Positions 1 through 9,375 of a DNA stretch of 64,000 bases are shown one piece after another. Every line of letters starts with the position of its first letter. Position 1 is the first letter of the stretch. The notes below the pieces were generated by a model. The model was not told the origin of the DNA. It worked only from the letters and a program-made list of their open reading frames with translations, and ran no database searches. Location: assembly GCF_009828095.1 (NCBI RefSeq), contig NZ_WTYP01000001.1, positions 62,001 to 126,000 on the forward strand. Reading direction: 5' to 3'. The translations under genes and the position numbers were made by a program. This DNA comes from Pontixanthobacter luteolus. Lineage in GTDB: Bacteria; Pseudomonadota; Alphaproteobacteria; Sphingomonadales; Sphingomonadaceae.

Positions 1-799
1 TAAATTCGATCCCGCATCCTTCGACGAACCCGCGGGGCGGCTGCGAACCGGTGCGTGCGATTATCCGGTCGCACTTTATGGTTTCCTGCCCGTCGCGGGT
101 TTCCAGAACCAGTTCGTTTTCGCGCACCTCCGCAGGGCTGGTTTCGCGGCGCACGGAAATGCGGCCATCCTTCTCGGCTTCTTCCAGAAGCGCAACATTG
201 GCGGCCTTGGCGCGGGCGAAATCTGCCCGCCGGTTCAAAATGGTAACAACATTGCGCTGTGCCGGATCGGCGGCAAGGCCGAGGGCGTTCTCGATCCCGG
301 CATCGCCTGAACCAACCACGGTGATGTGTTCGTCGAAATACTCGCCCGGATCATCCAGCTGATACTGGATCAACGGCAAATCCGCGCCGGGGCAGCGCAA
401 TTTGTTGGGATTGCCCTGCGTGCCGATGGCCATGACTACGGCTTCGGCCTGAATTGTCTCTCCATCCTTCAGCTCGATCTGGAAGCTTCCGGTTTCGCCG
501 GAAATGGCGGTAACTTCCGAATTGAGACGCACATTCACCTTGTTGTCGGCGATCTGAGTGTCCCATGTGTCGAGAATGAATTCGCGCTTGCCCGCGTCGA
601 AGTCGATGTCGCTGCGCAGCACCAAGTTGCTGGGCGTCGCCATTACGTGCTTGCCCTTTTGGTATTTGTAGATCGTGTCGGAAAGGTGATCGGTCTTTTC
701 GAGCAGGATGTGGCTCATGCCCAAGGCAGCCGCGCGCGCAGCGGCAGACAGGCCTGCGGGTCCGGATCCGACAATTGCTACGCGATACTGATCCGGCAT
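1..799 (-). CDS. FAD/NAD(P)-dependent oxidoreductase, 3' end cut by window edge
   Basis: The reading frame starts at ATG 799 and stays open to the window edge, giving 266 residues. The N-terminus has a Rossmann dinucleotide motif (VAIVGSGPAGLSAA, about residues 7-20) and a second one (VVGSGDAGIEN) near residue 162. This is the two-dinucleotide layout of thioredoxin-reductase-like flavoproteins. No CxxC redox pair is visible in the part present, so it is probably not a thioredoxin reductase. It resembles YpdA-type or related FAD oxidoreductases that reduce an unknown partner. It is divergent from the TPR gene at 916, with about 116 bases between them. The substrate cannot be told from this sequence. 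Confidence 0.75.
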   Translation of the reverse strand, partial: MPDQYRVAIVGSGPAGLSAAARAAALGMSHILLEKTDHLSDTIYKYQKGKHVMATPSNLVLRSDIDFDAGKREFILDTWDTQIADNKVNVRLNSEVTAISGETGSFQIELKDGETIQAEAVVMAIGTQGNPNKLRCPGADLPLIQYQLDDPGEYFDEHITVVGSGDAGIENALGLAADPAQRNVVTILNRRADFARAKAANVALLEEAEKDGRISVRRETSPAEVRENELVLETRDGQETIKCDRIIARTGSQPPRGFVEGCGIEF

Positions 800-915
800 C
801 TTTCCCCCCGAATGACGCTCGCGACCCTAACTATGTTATGCGGGGATCATAGGCAAATCGCGACAAACCGCCAGAGCCAATTGCCGCTTATGCTCACCGA
901 TGCTAGCCAGTCCGC

Positions 916-1848
916 ATGGCAGAACCAACTGACAGCGGGCAAAAGGCCGGCGGCATCTCTCGAATTGGACTGGTTGCGCTCGTCGTCGGGGCGATCATTG
1001 TGGCGGCGGCCGTCGGATACCGTGCGCTTGGTGAAGGCGAAGCAGACCAAGACGCGATCATCGCTGACGGCGGACCGGCCAGCATCGAACAGTTGAAAGC
1101 TGCGGCTGAAAAAGACCCGCTGAACGCCGGGGCGTGGCAGGAATTGGGCTTCGCCTATTACGAAACTGGCCAGTTTTCCGAAGCGGTCAGGGCGTATCGT
1201 CAGGCGGTAGAAGGCGATGACAAGAATGCCGTCCTGTGGTCCTCACTTGGTGAGGCGAGGCTGATGGCCAGCGAGACCAACCCCATGCCGTCTGCTGCAA
1301 TCACCGCATTCGAAAAGGCAATAGCGCTGGACCCTACCGATGCCCGGGCGCGGTATTTCCTCGCCGTGCGCAAGGATCTGAGCGGTGATCATCAGGGGGC
1401 GATCAATGATTGGCTTGCCTTGCTGAAAGACACCCCGCCCGGCGCGCCGTGGGAGCAAAATTTGCGCCAAACGATCGAACAGGTCGGAAAAATCAACAAC
1501 ATCGCTACCGATACGCAGCTGGCGGCTGCCGACAGCGCGCGGCCCAAGGCCCCGCAGCTGACCGCAGGCAATGCCATCCCGGGCCCCTCGCGCGAACAGA
1601 TCGCGGCGGCGGGCGCAATGGCCCCGGGTGAACAGCGCGAAATGGCGGAGGGGATGGTTGGTAGCCTGGCAGCAAAGCTACGCGCAAATCCGGCAAACCC
1701 GGATGGATGGGTCATGCTAATGCGCAGCCGGATGACACTGGGTCAGCCGGATCAGGCGGCACAGGCGCTGAAAGATGCGATTGCGGCCAATCCGGGCGAG
1801 GCCGAGCGGCTGACGCGCGAAGCAGCCGCTCTGGGCGTGCCCAACTGA
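916..1848 (+). CDS. Membrane-anchored TPR protein, CcmI-like
   Basis: 310 residues. A short cytoplasmic N-terminus is followed by one membrane segment (about residues 17-36) and then tetratricopeptide repeats (AWQELGFAYYETGQFSEAVRAYRQ and a second, looser pair near the C-terminus). This is the plan of the C-terminal part of CcmH/CcmI, which holds apocytochrome c during haem attachment. No other ccm gene lies in the window, so the cytochrome role is inference and a generic TPR scaffold is possible. No clear ribosome binding site precedes the ATG. The gene converges on the flippase gene, with stops 9 bases apart. Confidence 0.6.
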   Translation: MAEPTDSGQKAGGISRIGLVALVVGAIIVAAAVGYRALGEGEADQDAIIADGGPASIEQLKAAAEKDPLNAGAWQELGFAYYETGQFSEAVRAYRQAVEGDDKNAVLWSSLGEARLMASETNPMPSAAITAFEKAIALDPTDARARYFLAVRKDLSGDHQGAINDWLALLKDTPPGAPWEQNLRQTIEQVGKINNIATDTQLAAADSARPKAPQLTAGNAIPGPSREQIAAAGAMAPGEQREMAEGMVGSLAAKLRANPANPDGWVMLMRSRMTLGQPDQAAQALKDAIAANPGEAERLTREAAALGVPN

Positions 1849-1857
1849 ATTTCGCCG

Positions 1858-3141
1858 CTAGGGTGTATCGTTCTGCTTGCTGGCTTCCGGCTTCGCTGGC
1901 TCCAGCACGATGCGTATCTGCTGCAGCGAAAGGATTGCCACCCAGAAACCGATCACGGCCACTGCGCTTGATCCCAGCATGGCAAAAGCCGCGCCTTTCA
2001 CGCCCTGCCAGTTCATCGCGGATTCGAGCAACGCAAACGCCACCGCCATCGGGATCGCCCTGACAATGAACGCCGTGCCTGCATTGCCCGCACTAACCAG
2101 CAGCGATTCCAGGCTCGCCCCGACCAGTTCGATCGCCCCGGCAATCGCCAGAATAACCATCGCCCAGTAAAACGCGCCGAAATCTTCGCCGGCCACTGTT
2201 TCAAGGCCCCAACGGCCGAACATCAGCGCAAACAGAACGGCAGCGACACCGGCGATCAAAGCGATATTGGCCATCTTTCGGGCCATTTCGACTGCATCGT
2301 CTTTCGCATGGACCAGTTCGGGATAAATCGCCTTTGACACCGTCTGCGCCAGTTGGACGAGTGCCTGACCCAGCTGCGATGCAACCCGGAAGCCCCCTGC
2401 AAACGCTTCACCGCCAATTGCGCCGACCAGCAGGATCATCACCTGCTTTCCGGCCACGATCAGGCTGCCCGACATATTGGTGGACAGTACGAAACGCCAT
2501 GCATCGGAATGGTCCCGCGGGATCCGGCGCAGGCTGATCCGGGACAGGTCGATCCGCTCCATCCGGGCGGCGGCAATCCACAGTGCCAGCGCGATAGCCA
2601 CCTCCGAAGCTGCCCAGGCGAGAATGAACCCGGTCACGGTCGGCATGAAGAACACGGCAAGCAATGCACCGATCGTTCTCACGATTGGCTGGACGGCTTC
2701 TGCCGCTGTTGCGCGGGCAAACTGGAACCGCAAGCGCAGCAGGCCGGTAGGGGTGGTGCGAATGGCAAGCAGGGACACCACGCAATAGCCGAAGGTCAGC
2801 CACAGCAATTCGCTGGGCAAAGGCAGCCAAAGCTGCGCGGTATAGACGAGCACAGCCGCAATCACCGTTCCGGCCGCCACCGAAAGCATATCCAGCGCGA
2901 TGGCAAATCCGGTTGCATCCGCCGGGCCATCCTTTCCGGCGCCCCATCGGACCACGAACTGCCATGTCTGGAAATTGGCAATGCCGGTCACCGTCTGACC
3001 CAGCGCGACGATGATTGCGAAAAAGCCGAAGCCATCAAGGCCCAGCGTCCGCGTCGCCAGCGCGAGGTAAACCAGGCTCAGAACGGCGTTCAAACCGCGT
3101 CCGGTCAGAAGCCAGCCGATGTTCTGTATGAGCCGTTTCAT
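1858..3141 (-). CDS. Oligosaccharide flippase family membrane protein (MOP superfamily)
   Basis: 427 residues from ATG 3141. The protein is almost entirely hydrophobic, with about twelve predicted membrane segments. It begins MKRLIQNIGWLLTGRGLN, typical of Wzx/MATE-like polysaccharide flippases. Such proteins move lipid-linked sugars across the inner membrane. Its start lies just inside the end of the upstream NTP transferase gene region (stop at 3164), so the two are probably cotranscribed. No glycosyltransferases surround it, so the exported glycan is unknown. An in-frame upstream start would overlap the neighbour, and the MKRL start is preferred for that reason. Confidence 0.75.
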   Translation of the reverse strand: MKRLIQNIGWLLTGRGLNAVLSLVYLALATRTLGLDGFGFFAIIVALGQTVTGIANFQTWQFVVRWGAGKDGPADATGFAIALDMLSVAAGTVIAAVLVYTAQLWLPLPSELLWLTFGYCVVSLLAIRTTPTGLLRLRFQFARATAAEAVQPIVRTIGALLAVFFMPTVTGFILAWAASEVAIALALWIAAARMERIDLSRISLRRIPRDHSDAWRFVLSTNMSGSLIVAGKQVMILLVGAIGGEAFAGGFRVASQLGQALVQLAQTVSKAIYPELVHAKDDAVEMARKMANIALIAGVAAVLFALMFGRWGLETVAGEDFGAFYWAMVILAIAGAIELVGASLESLLVSAGNAGTAFIVRAIPMAVAFALLESAMNWQGVKGAAFAMLGSSAVAVIGFWVAILSLQQIRIVLEPAKPEASKQNDTP

Positions 3142-3163
3142 GGGTTCGTGCCGGCCAGCCTGA

Positions 3164-3958
3164 TCAGGCGGCGGCACCTTCTTTTTTGGCCAGCAGCCGT
3201 TCGGTCACGTCGAAAGTGCGCTGGTTGTCCACGTCGATGGCGAATTCGCCGTTCGACATCACGATCGGGCACATCTTGAAGCCGAACCGCTTGGAAACCT
3301 GCTCGAAAATCTTTTCCTTGGTGCCCCAGCCGAAATAGAACCGGATCAGGTTCATGATCCCGAATGCCTGCGCGATGCGCTTGGGGAATTTCACGAATTG
3401 GCCGCCATTGCGCATGATTTCCGCAGCGGAGAGCGCCTCTCGCGAACCCATCCAGTAGGTGTTGCAGTTGGAATATCCGCCATCGCGGAATTCGTAGAAT
3501 TTCTTCTGCCCTTCCGGGTCGGCGGCGCGGACATCTTCCTTGCGGGCCAGCGCGGCAGCAGCGCCTGCTTCTGCGGCCAGTGCCTTGTCGATAAACTCGG
3601 CATATCCGTCGCTGGTCACCAGGCAATTGTCCGCCGTGGTGATCATAATCGGGAACTGAGCATCGTCGGCACCGGAAAACACGCTATCAACCAGATTGAA
3701 CGCGCCGGGCCGCATCACCAGCCGGCCTTCTGCAATCAATTTGGCAACCGTTGGCAATTGCTCGATCTCGTCGGGCTCATGGGCGACGATACGGATTTCG
3801 CCGATCCGGTCGCATCCGGCGACTTCGCGGACAACGCGCTCCACCATCGGGACGCCGCGCACGGGAACTACGCATTTCTGCGCAACGCCTGCATTTGCAG
3901 CAAGGGGGTCGAGAACGCCGGAACGCTTGCCGGCCATTATGAGTGCAGTTACTTTCAC
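3164..3958 (-). CDS. MobA-like nucleotidyltransferase family protein
   Basis: 264 residues from a GTG at 3958. The N-terminus VKVTALIMAGKRSG carries the nucleotide-binding signature of MobA/GlmU-type NTP transferases (usually LAGGxSxRxG, here an AGKRSG variant). It is followed by a lysine-containing segment (KCVVPVRGVPMVERVV) typical of sugar-phosphate nucleotidylyltransferases. It presumably activates a sugar or polyol phosphate. It sits directly upstream of the flippase gene, which suggests a shared envelope-glycan role. An earlier in-frame ATG at 4003 would add 15 residues that do not resemble the family, so GTG was chosen. Confidence 0.65.
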   Translation of the reverse strand: MKVTALIMAGKRSGVLDPLAANAGVAQKCVVPVRGVPMVERVVREVAGCDRIGEIRIVAHEPDEIEQLPTVAKLIAEGRLVMRPGAFNLVDSVFSGADDAQFPIMITTADNCLVTSDGYAEFIDKALAAEAGAAAALARKEDVRAADPEGQKKFYEFRDGGYSNCNTYWMGSREALSAAEIMRNGGQFVKFPKRIAQAFGIMNLIRFYFGWGTKEKIFEQVSKRFGFKMCPIVMSNGEFAIDVDNQRTFDVTERLLAKKEGAAA

Positions 3959-4034
3959 GGTTTGGTCCCTAGTGTCTGGTGCATATTGCGCAAGTCTTGC
4001 CATAGTTGGGGATGGAAGGCACGGCTGGCCAGAT

Positions 4035-4769
4035 ATGCGGATAATTTTCAGCAGAAAAGGTTTCGACAGCGCGGCTGGCGGCGGACCATCGCCGATTGTT
4101 GGCGGCAGGCCGATCAGCTTGCCGATCCCGAGCGGCGGCCATTCGGCGACGACCTATGCCGATCTGAGGCTTGGCGAACTGGCCGGGGCGGCAAGCCGGG
4201 GCAAGGTTTCGCCTGCCGACTACTGTCATCATGATCCCATGTTTCGCAGCGATGGCGTGTGCCTGTTCGGCCAATGCGGCGCAGCGCAAACCCATCTTGC
4301 CAATCAGGGTGTAGGTATCGGCGACGTGTTCGTGTTTTTCGGGCTGTTCCGCGAAGGTAAATCGGGAGAGCCGCATCACCGAATATTCGGATATCAGAGG
4401 ATCGAGAAGGTCGTCGATCTGCCCGCTTGCGGCGAAGCGCAGCGGGCCGAATTTGCCGAAATGGGCCACCCGCACGCGCTTGGGCTTCATGCGAAGAATG
4501 ATGTGATTTACGTGGGCGATGGCAGGACCGCTGGATCGGCCGGCGATGATCTCAGGCTGACGGTAGCGGGCGGCCCGCCCAGCCTGTGGAACCGGCCCGC
4601 ATGGCTGCGGCGCGGGGAACTGACCTATCATGACCGCGCTGATCGCTGGTTACGCGGCCAGCGGCTTAGGAGCGTTGCGCGGGGGCAGGAATTTGTCGCC
4701 GATATCGGCCGCCGCTGCGCCCCGCGCGAATGGCTGGATCAGATTATCTCGGCAATCAGTAAGTCTTGA
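4035..4769 (+). CDS. Nmad3 family protein (nucleotide modification-associated domain 3)
   Basis: 244 residues from ATG 4035. The N-terminus MRIIFSRKGFDSAAGG, followed by PSPI and SLPIP, is the hallmark of the Nmad3 family. Later family blocks are also present: GQCGAAQTHLANQGVGIGDVFVFFGLF, HRIFGYQRI, and SLWNRPAWL near the C-terminus. Nmad domains were proposed from comparative genomics of hypermodified phage DNA systems; the biochemical activity is not established. Here the gene is isolated in a housekeeping setting, divergent from the nucleotidyltransferase gene, and its 3' end overlaps the 3' end of mmsB by 14 bases. The family call is good; the function is unknown. Confidence 0.75.
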   Translation: MRIIFSRKGFDSAAGGGPSPIVGGRPISLPIPSGGHSATTYADLRLGELAGAASRGKVSPADYCHHDPMFRSDGVCLFGQCGAAQTHLANQGVGIGDVFVFFGLFREGKSGEPHHRIFGYQRIEKVVDLPACGEAQRAEFAEMGHPHALGLHAKNDVIYVGDGRTAGSAGDDLRLTVAGGPPSLWNRPAWLRRGELTYHDRADRWLRGQRLRSVARGQEFVADIGRRCAPREWLDQIISAISKS

Positions 4770-5625
4770 TGATCGACGAGAAATCGAGCGCCCCGTTTCC
4801 GGCACCGCTGTAATCTTCGTAAAGCGATGCGGCCCTTGAACTCAGCGGAACGGCGCTGTCGGAATTTTCCGCCGCCTCCATCGCCAGACGCAAATCCTTC
4901 AGCATCAGCGCTGTGGCAAACCCGCCCTGATAATCATTGTCAGCCGGGCTTTGCGCACCGACACCGGGCAGTGGGGTATAGGTGTTGAGTGACCAGTTCG
5001 AACCCGAGGATTGCGAGCTGATCTCATAGAACTTCTGCGGGTCGAGGCCGAGTTTTTCCGCCATTTTCATGGCTTCGCAGGTACCGATCATATGAACCGC
5101 CAGCAGCATGTTGTTGCAGATTTTTGCGGTTTGGCCTGCACCGGCATCGCCTGCGCGGATCACGGCCTTACCCATGCCCTGCAGGATCGGCTCTGCGCGG
5201 GCGAACGCGCTTTCGGTGCCGCCAACCATAAACGTCAACGTGCCGCCATTGGCTGCCGCAATCCCGCCGGAAACGGGCGCATCGACCATTTCGTATCCCG
5301 ACTTGGTCGCGGCTTCGGTCACTTCCTTCGCGGTGGCAACATCGATGGTCGAACAATCAAGCAGGATTGCGCCCGCTGGTGCATGACCGATCACATCGTT
5401 TTCATAGACCGCCTTCACGATACCGCCATTTGGCAGCATGGAGACCACAGCCTCGACGTCCTGAACGGCTTCTTTCAGGTCGTGAAACACTTCGCAGCCC
5501 GCGTCCTTCGCTGCGCTGCGCGCCTGTTCGGCAAGATCGAATGCGTTGACCTGATGCCCGGCCTTCACGAGGTTCGCGGCCATGCCGCCGCCCATATTTC
5601 CGAGGCCGATAAATGCGATTTTCAT
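4756..5625 (-). CDS. mmsB: 3-hydroxyisobutyrate dehydrogenase
   Basis: 289 residues, the usual family length. The N-terminal Rossmann motif is IGLGNMGGGMAANL. The substrate-binding signature is DAPVSGGIAAANGGTLTFM, and the catalytic-lysine helix is AKICNNMLLAVHMIG, where the Lys is the expected catalytic residue. It oxidises 3-hydroxyisobutyrate to methylmalonate semialdehyde with NAD, the next-to-last step of valine breakdown before MmsA. It is the last gene of the operon starting at 9280, only one base after the small membrane protein gene. Its 3' end overlaps the convergent Nmad3 gene. Confidence 0.92.
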   Translation of the reverse strand: MKIAFIGLGNMGGGMAANLVKAGHQVNAFDLAEQARSAAKDAGCEVFHDLKEAVQDVEAVVSMLPNGGIVKAVYENDVIGHAPAGAILLDCSTIDVATAKEVTEAATKSGYEMVDAPVSGGIAAANGGTLTFMVGGTESAFARAEPILQGMGKAVIRAGDAGAGQTAKICNNMLLAVHMIGTCEAMKMAEKLGLDPQKFYEISSQSSGSNWSLNTYTPLPGVGAQSPADNDYQGGFATALMLKDLRLAMEAAENSDSAVPLSSRAASLYEDYSGAGNGALDFSSIIKTY

Positions 5626-5626
5626 G

Positions 5627-5896
5627 TCACTCTCCCAGAAGTGAAAGCACCGCTAGTCCACCAAGGATCATCAACGGGCCAAAAATTAACATCAGGACTG
5701 GCTGGACGTATGCTGCAAACCGGTCCCAATTATTGCGGGGCAGCGGCTCTTCTTCACCGCCTGCCTTGAGTATTGCCGCTTCGATTAGACTGATACGCTC
5801 TTCGCGGCGATGCTTCCAACCGGTTGCCCCAAGCCAGACGAAAAGCAGGCCGAACAGCAGCAGGCCAAGACTTTTGAGGATTATCTCCCAGTCCAC
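5627..5896 (-). CDS. Small two-helix membrane protein in the valine operon
   Basis: 89 residues with two hydrophobic segments (about 8-25 and 66-86) separated by a charged, helix-prone loop ([20 protein letters not shown]). Its start overlaps the end of the enoyl-CoA hydratase gene by 16 bases, and its stop is one base before mmsB, so it is translated as part of the operon. I do not recognise a family. It is not an obvious transporter; a role in tethering or in substrate entry would be guesswork. Confidence 0.6.
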   Translation of the reverse strand: MDWEIILKSLGLLLFGLLFVWLGATGWKHRREERISLIEAAILKAGGEEEPLPRNNWDRFAAYVQPVLMLIFGPLMILGGLAVLSLLGE

Positions 5897-6678
5897 TTGC
5901 CTTCACGCTTTTCAACGAAGGCTGCCATGCCCTCTTTCTTGTCTTCACTCGCGGCTAGAATCTGGAACAGGCGGCGCTCCTGAACGATGCCCTGTTCGAG
6001 CGTCATTTCGTAAGCCGAGTTGACCATTTCCTTGTTCGCGATCGCAGCCATTGGCGGCATCGATGCGATGAGCGCGGCGGTTTTCTTTGCTTCGGTCATC
6101 AACTCGTCATGCGGCACGACTTTTGCGACCAGATTGCTGCGTTCTGCCTCTTCTGCGCCCATCATGCGGCCCGTCAGGCACATTTCCATCGCTTTCGACT
6201 TGCCGACTGCGCGGGTGAGGCGCTGGCTGCCGCCCATGCCGGGGGCCACACCCAGCTTGATCTCGGGCTGGCCGAATTTCGCGTTGTCGCTGGCGATGAT
6301 GAAATCGGCCATCATCGCAAGCTCGCACCCGCCGCCCAGTGCAAAGCCGTTGACCGCTGCAATCCACGGTTTACGCGTGGTTTTCACGATCTCGCTGGTC
6401 CACCGGCTGAAGAAATCGTCGAGATAGAAATCGGCGGCTGCCTTGTCCGACATTTCCTTGATGTCGGCACCTGCGGCAAATGCCTTGTCGCCCGACCCGG
6501 TGATGATCGCACACAGCTGGCTGTCATCGGCCTGATACGCGGCGAAGGCTTTGATCAGTTCCTCCAGAACAACGCTGGAAAGCGCATTCAACGCTTTCGG
6601 CCGGTTGAGCGTGATGATGGTGACGGCACCGTCAGTTTCGGTGAGTATGGTTTCGTAGCTCGCGCTGGTGTCGGTCAT
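5881..6678 (-). CDS. Enoyl-CoA hydratase (crotonase)
   Basis: 265 residues from ATG 6678. The crotonase oxyanion-hole segment ([11 protein letters not shown]), the first catalytic Glu ([11 protein letters not shown]) and the second catalytic Glu (FGQPEIKLG) are all present, so it should be an active hydratase. In this operon it most likely hydrates methacrylyl-CoA to 3-hydroxyisobutyryl-CoA. The chosen start overlaps the stop of the upstream hydrolase gene as ATGA, the coupling seen throughout the operon. An ATG four codons earlier (6690) is possible. General beta-oxidation activity cannot be excluded. Confidence 0.88.
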   Translation of the reverse strand: MTDTSASYETILTETDGAVTIITLNRPKALNALSSVVLEELIKAFAAYQADDSQLCAIITGSGDKAFAAGADIKEMSDKAAADFYLDDFFSRWTSEIVKTTRKPWIAAVNGFALGGGCELAMMADFIIASDNAKFGQPEIKLGVAPGMGGSQRLTRAVGKSKAMEMCLTGRMMGAEEAERSNLVAKVVPHDELMTEAKKTAALIASMPPMAAIANKEMVNSAYEMTLEQGIVQERRLFQILAASEDKKEGMAAFVEKREGKWTGR

Positions 6679-7733
6679 AGTGGTTTCCATTCTTCATCGG
6701 CGGGGAGAGGGGCAAAGATGCTGTCCAGCAATTCCTCGCTCACTTCCTCCGGGGTCGCCGGGGTCCATCTGGGATCGTGCGTCTTGTCCACGATCACGGC
6801 GCGCACGCCTTCGGCAAAATCGGGACGCAGCAATACGCGCGAACCGATGCGGTATTCCATCCGCATATTGTCTTCAAAACTATCTAGTTTCGCGCTTTCC
6901 GCCAGCTGCCGAAGGGCGACTTTCAGCGTTTGCGGGCTCTTTGTGCCTAGTGTGTCGCGTTCCTTGGCCGCCCATTCGCTGCCGTTGTTTTCTACATCAG
7001 CTTCCAGACTGGCGAGGATGTCTTCCAGCCGATCCGATGCGAAATGCTTCGCGATCCTGTCTGCATTTTCCTCGATACGTGCTTTGGGCGGGCTGCCTGG
7101 CATCTCCGCCAGCACGCCGGAAATCCGCCCAGGCTTTTCAATGATCCGCGCCTTCGCATCGGCGAGCATTTCGCTCGGCAAGTAATGCGTTGCGAGTCCG
7201 GCCCACAGACATTCAGCCCCGTCGAGCCGTGCACCGGTGAGCGCGAGGAATTGCCCAAGGCGGCCGCCAAGCCGCGACAGGTGCCAGCCGCCGCCAACAT
7301 CGGGGAACAGGCCAATGCCCGTCTCTGGCATCGCAAACCGCGTGTTCTCGGTCGCGACACGGAATTTCGCGGGCAGGGCAATCCCGACGCCGCCGCCCAT
7401 GGTGATGCCGTCCATGAACGCCACGATTGGTTTCGGATAGGTCATCATCTGGTGATTCAGCTGATACTCGTCATGGAAGAATTGCCGGCCTTTCACACCG
7501 CCATCTTCCAGCGCCGATTTCCGCAGCAGGTTGATATCGCCGCCGGCACAGAAACCGCGCCCCTCGGCATGATCGAGGATAACCGCCTCGATCGCATCGT
7601 CATCTGCCCATTTGGCCAATGCGGCGCTCATCGCGTGGCACATGTCCAGCGTCAGTGCGTGGATTGCCTTCGGACGGTTGAGCGAGATGTGGCCGACCCG
7701 GCCATGGGTGTGGATCAAAATATCGTCTGTCAC
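6675..7733 (-). CDS. 3-hydroxyisobutyryl-CoA hydrolase
   Basis: 352 residues from a GTG at 7733. It is a crotonase-fold protein with the extended C-terminal region of HIBCH-type thioesterases. Diagnostic segments are [10 protein letters not shown], the GGG-containing [14 protein letters not shown] and [16 protein letters not shown] (PE and D of the hydrolase active site). It releases CoA from 3-hydroxyisobutyryl-CoA, giving the free acid used by MmsB. The GTG overlaps the stop of the upstream VOC gene as GTGA, which supports this start over an upstream one at 7766. It overlaps the downstream hydratase start by four bases. Confidence 0.88.
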   Translation of the reverse strand: MTDDILIHTHGRVGHISLNRPKAIHALTLDMCHAMSAALAKWADDDAIEAVILDHAEGRGFCAGGDINLLRKSALEDGGVKGRQFFHDEYQLNHQMMTYPKPIVAFMDGITMGGGVGIALPAKFRVATENTRFAMPETGIGLFPDVGGGWHLSRLGGRLGQFLALTGARLDGAECLWAGLATHYLPSEMLADAKARIIEKPGRISGVLAEMPGSPPKARIEENADRIAKHFASDRLEDILASLEADVENNGSEWAAKERDTLGTKSPQTLKVALRQLAESAKLDSFEDNMRMEYRIGSRVLLRPDFAEGVRAVIVDKTHDPRWTPATPEEVSEELLDSIFAPLPADEEWKPL

Positions 7734-8128
7734 GATGCAGCTTTCTTTGGTTCTATCAGGTCCCATCGGTTTCCGAACGGGTCACTGAAAACGGCCACTT
7801 TGCCATATGCTTCATGGCGCGGCTCTTCATGGAATAATACGCCCTTTGCCACAAAAGCGGCATGGGATGCAGCGAAATCATCGGTGTGCAAAAAGAACCC
7901 GACGCGCCCGCCGGCCTGATTTCCGATGGCCTCTCGCTGGCGGTCGCTGGACGCCGCCGCAAGCAGCAGACGGCCGCCCGAACCGGGCGCGGCCACGACC
8001 CAGCGCTTGCCGCCGCCCAGATCAATGTCTTCCGCCAGTTCGAACCCCAGCGTTCCGCAATAGAAATCGATGCCGGCATCATAATCCGGCACCACGATCG
8101 CGGTCATGTCGAAATGCAGGCTTGGCAC
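7730..8128 (-). CDS. VOC superfamily (glyoxalase-like) protein
   Basis: 132 residues. It starts MPSLHFDMTAIVVPDYDAGIDFYCGTLGFEL, the typical opening beta-alpha-beta-beta unit of vicinal oxygen chelate proteins. It ends with the familiar FSDPFGNRWDLIE segment, whose Glu is a usual metal ligand. The length fits one chain of a dimeric glyoxalase/dioxygenase-like enzyme. It lies 6 bases after the acyl-CoA dehydrogenase gene and overlaps the hydrolase gene, so it belongs to the valine operon. Detoxification of a reactive intermediate or an epimerase role is possible; nothing in the sequence decides this. Confidence 0.75.
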   Translation of the reverse strand: MPSLHFDMTAIVVPDYDAGIDFYCGTLGFELAEDIDLGGGKRWVVAAPGSGGRLLLAAASSDRQREAIGNQAGGRVGFFLHTDDFAASHAAFVAKGVLFHEEPRHEAYGKVAVFSDPFGNRWDLIEPKKAAS

Positions 8129-8134
8129 GAATGG

Positions 8135-9280
8135 TTACTGGCGCAGCAAGTCGCGGCCAACGATCATTCGCATCACCTGGTTTGTGCCTTCCAGAATCGA
8201 ATGCACGCGCAGATCGCGCCAGAAGCGTTCGATCGGGTATTCACGCAGATAGCCATAGCCGCCGAAAAGCTGCAGCGCATTGTTTACCACATTGCTGCCG
8301 CTGTCGGTCGCAAGCCGTTTGGCCATCGCGGAAAAGCGCGATTTGTCCGGCGCATTGTCGGTCACCTTGGCTGCGGCGAGATACAGCAAGGCCCGTGCAG
8401 CCTCCAGTTCGGTCGCCATGTCTGCGAGCATGAACTGGGTGTTCTGGAAATCGGCGATCGGTTGCCCGAACTGCTGGCGTTCCTTGGTGTATCCAATCGC
8501 CTCGTCGAGGCAGCGCTGCGCACCGCCCAGCGAACAGGCGCCGATGTTAAGGCGCCCGCCATCAAGACCCATCATTGCGAAACGGAAGCCTTCGCCTTCG
8601 TCGCCGACGCGGTTGGATACCGGAACGCGACAATCTTCGAAAATCAGCTGCGCGGTCGGGCTCGCATTCCAACCCAGTTTCTTTTCAGGTTTGCCAAAAC
8701 TGAGGCCCGGCGTGTCCTTGTCCACCACCAGGCAGGTAATGCCCTTAGACTTGTGCTCACCCGTGCGCACCATCACGACATAGACATCGTTGAAACCGCT
8801 GCCGGAAATGAACTGTTTTGTACCGTTCAGCACATAATGGTCGCCGTCGAGTGTGGCGGCAGCTTTCAGGCCCGCAGCATCGGACCCGCTGCCGGGCTCG
8901 GTCAGGGCATAGCTGGCAATCTTGTCGAGCGTGACGAGGTCGGGGAGGTATTTCTCCTTGAGCGCAGCAGATCCAAACTGGTCGATCATCCATGCGGCCA
9001 TGTTGTGGATGGAGATGTAGGCGCTGGTTGCCGGGCAGCCGTAAGCCATTGCCTCCATGATCAAGGCGGCTTCCAGCCGGCCTAGCGCAATGCCGCCCGA
9101 TTCTTCGGACACGTAAATCGCGCCGAAGCCGAGTTCACCGGTCCGCTGGATCACATCACGCGGGAAGTGATGGTTCTCGTCCCACTCCGCAGCGAAGGGT
9201 GTGATGTTGTCGGCGGTGAAACGCTGCGCCATTTCCTGGATCGCAAGCTGGTCTTCATTGAGTTGGAATTGGTTTGTCAT
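8135..9280 (-). CDS. Acyl-CoA dehydrogenase, probably isobutyryl-CoA dehydrogenase
   Basis: 381 residues, full length for a four-helix-domain acyl-CoA dehydrogenase. The FAD/substrate signatures ALTEPGSGSDAAGLKAAA and QLFGGYGYLREYPIERFWRD are present. The latter lies next to the region that carries the catalytic Glu in ACADs of this subgroup (LEGTNQVMRMIVGR). Being first in an operon with hydrolase, hydratase and mmsB makes isobutyryl-CoA the likely substrate, forming methacrylyl-CoA in valine breakdown. It starts at ATG 9280 after a 190-base gap. The substrate assignment is from context. Confidence 0.88.
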   Translation of the reverse strand: MTNQFQLNEDQLAIQEMAQRFTADNITPFAAEWDENHHFPRDVIQRTGELGFGAIYVSEESGGIALGRLEAALIMEAMAYGCPATSAYISIHNMAAWMIDQFGSAALKEKYLPDLVTLDKIASYALTEPGSGSDAAGLKAAATLDGDHYVLNGTKQFISGSGFNDVYVVMVRTGEHKSKGITCLVVDKDTPGLSFGKPEKKLGWNASPTAQLIFEDCRVPVSNRVGDEGEGFRFAMMGLDGGRLNIGACSLGGAQRCLDEAIGYTKERQQFGQPIADFQNTQFMLADMATELEAARALLYLAAAKVTDNAPDKSRFSAMAKRLATDSGSNVVNNALQLFGGYGYLREYPIERFWRDLRVHSILEGTNQVMRMIVGRDLLRQ

Positions 9281-9375
9281 GACCGCGCCCCTAGCACCTG
9301 TGAACGACCGGTTGAAGGGCGATCAGCGGGCCAGAGAGAGTTTGTTCCCCGGGGTCTGTCCGAACAAGTTGGCAA

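Noticed and set aside
2353-2368. GTTGGACGAGTGCC resembling the conserved 14-base element
   Set aside because: It lies inside the flippase coding region and matches only partly.
7862-9085. 407-codon open frame on the plus strand
   Set aside because: Antisense to the acyl-CoA dehydrogenase and VOC genes of the valine operon.
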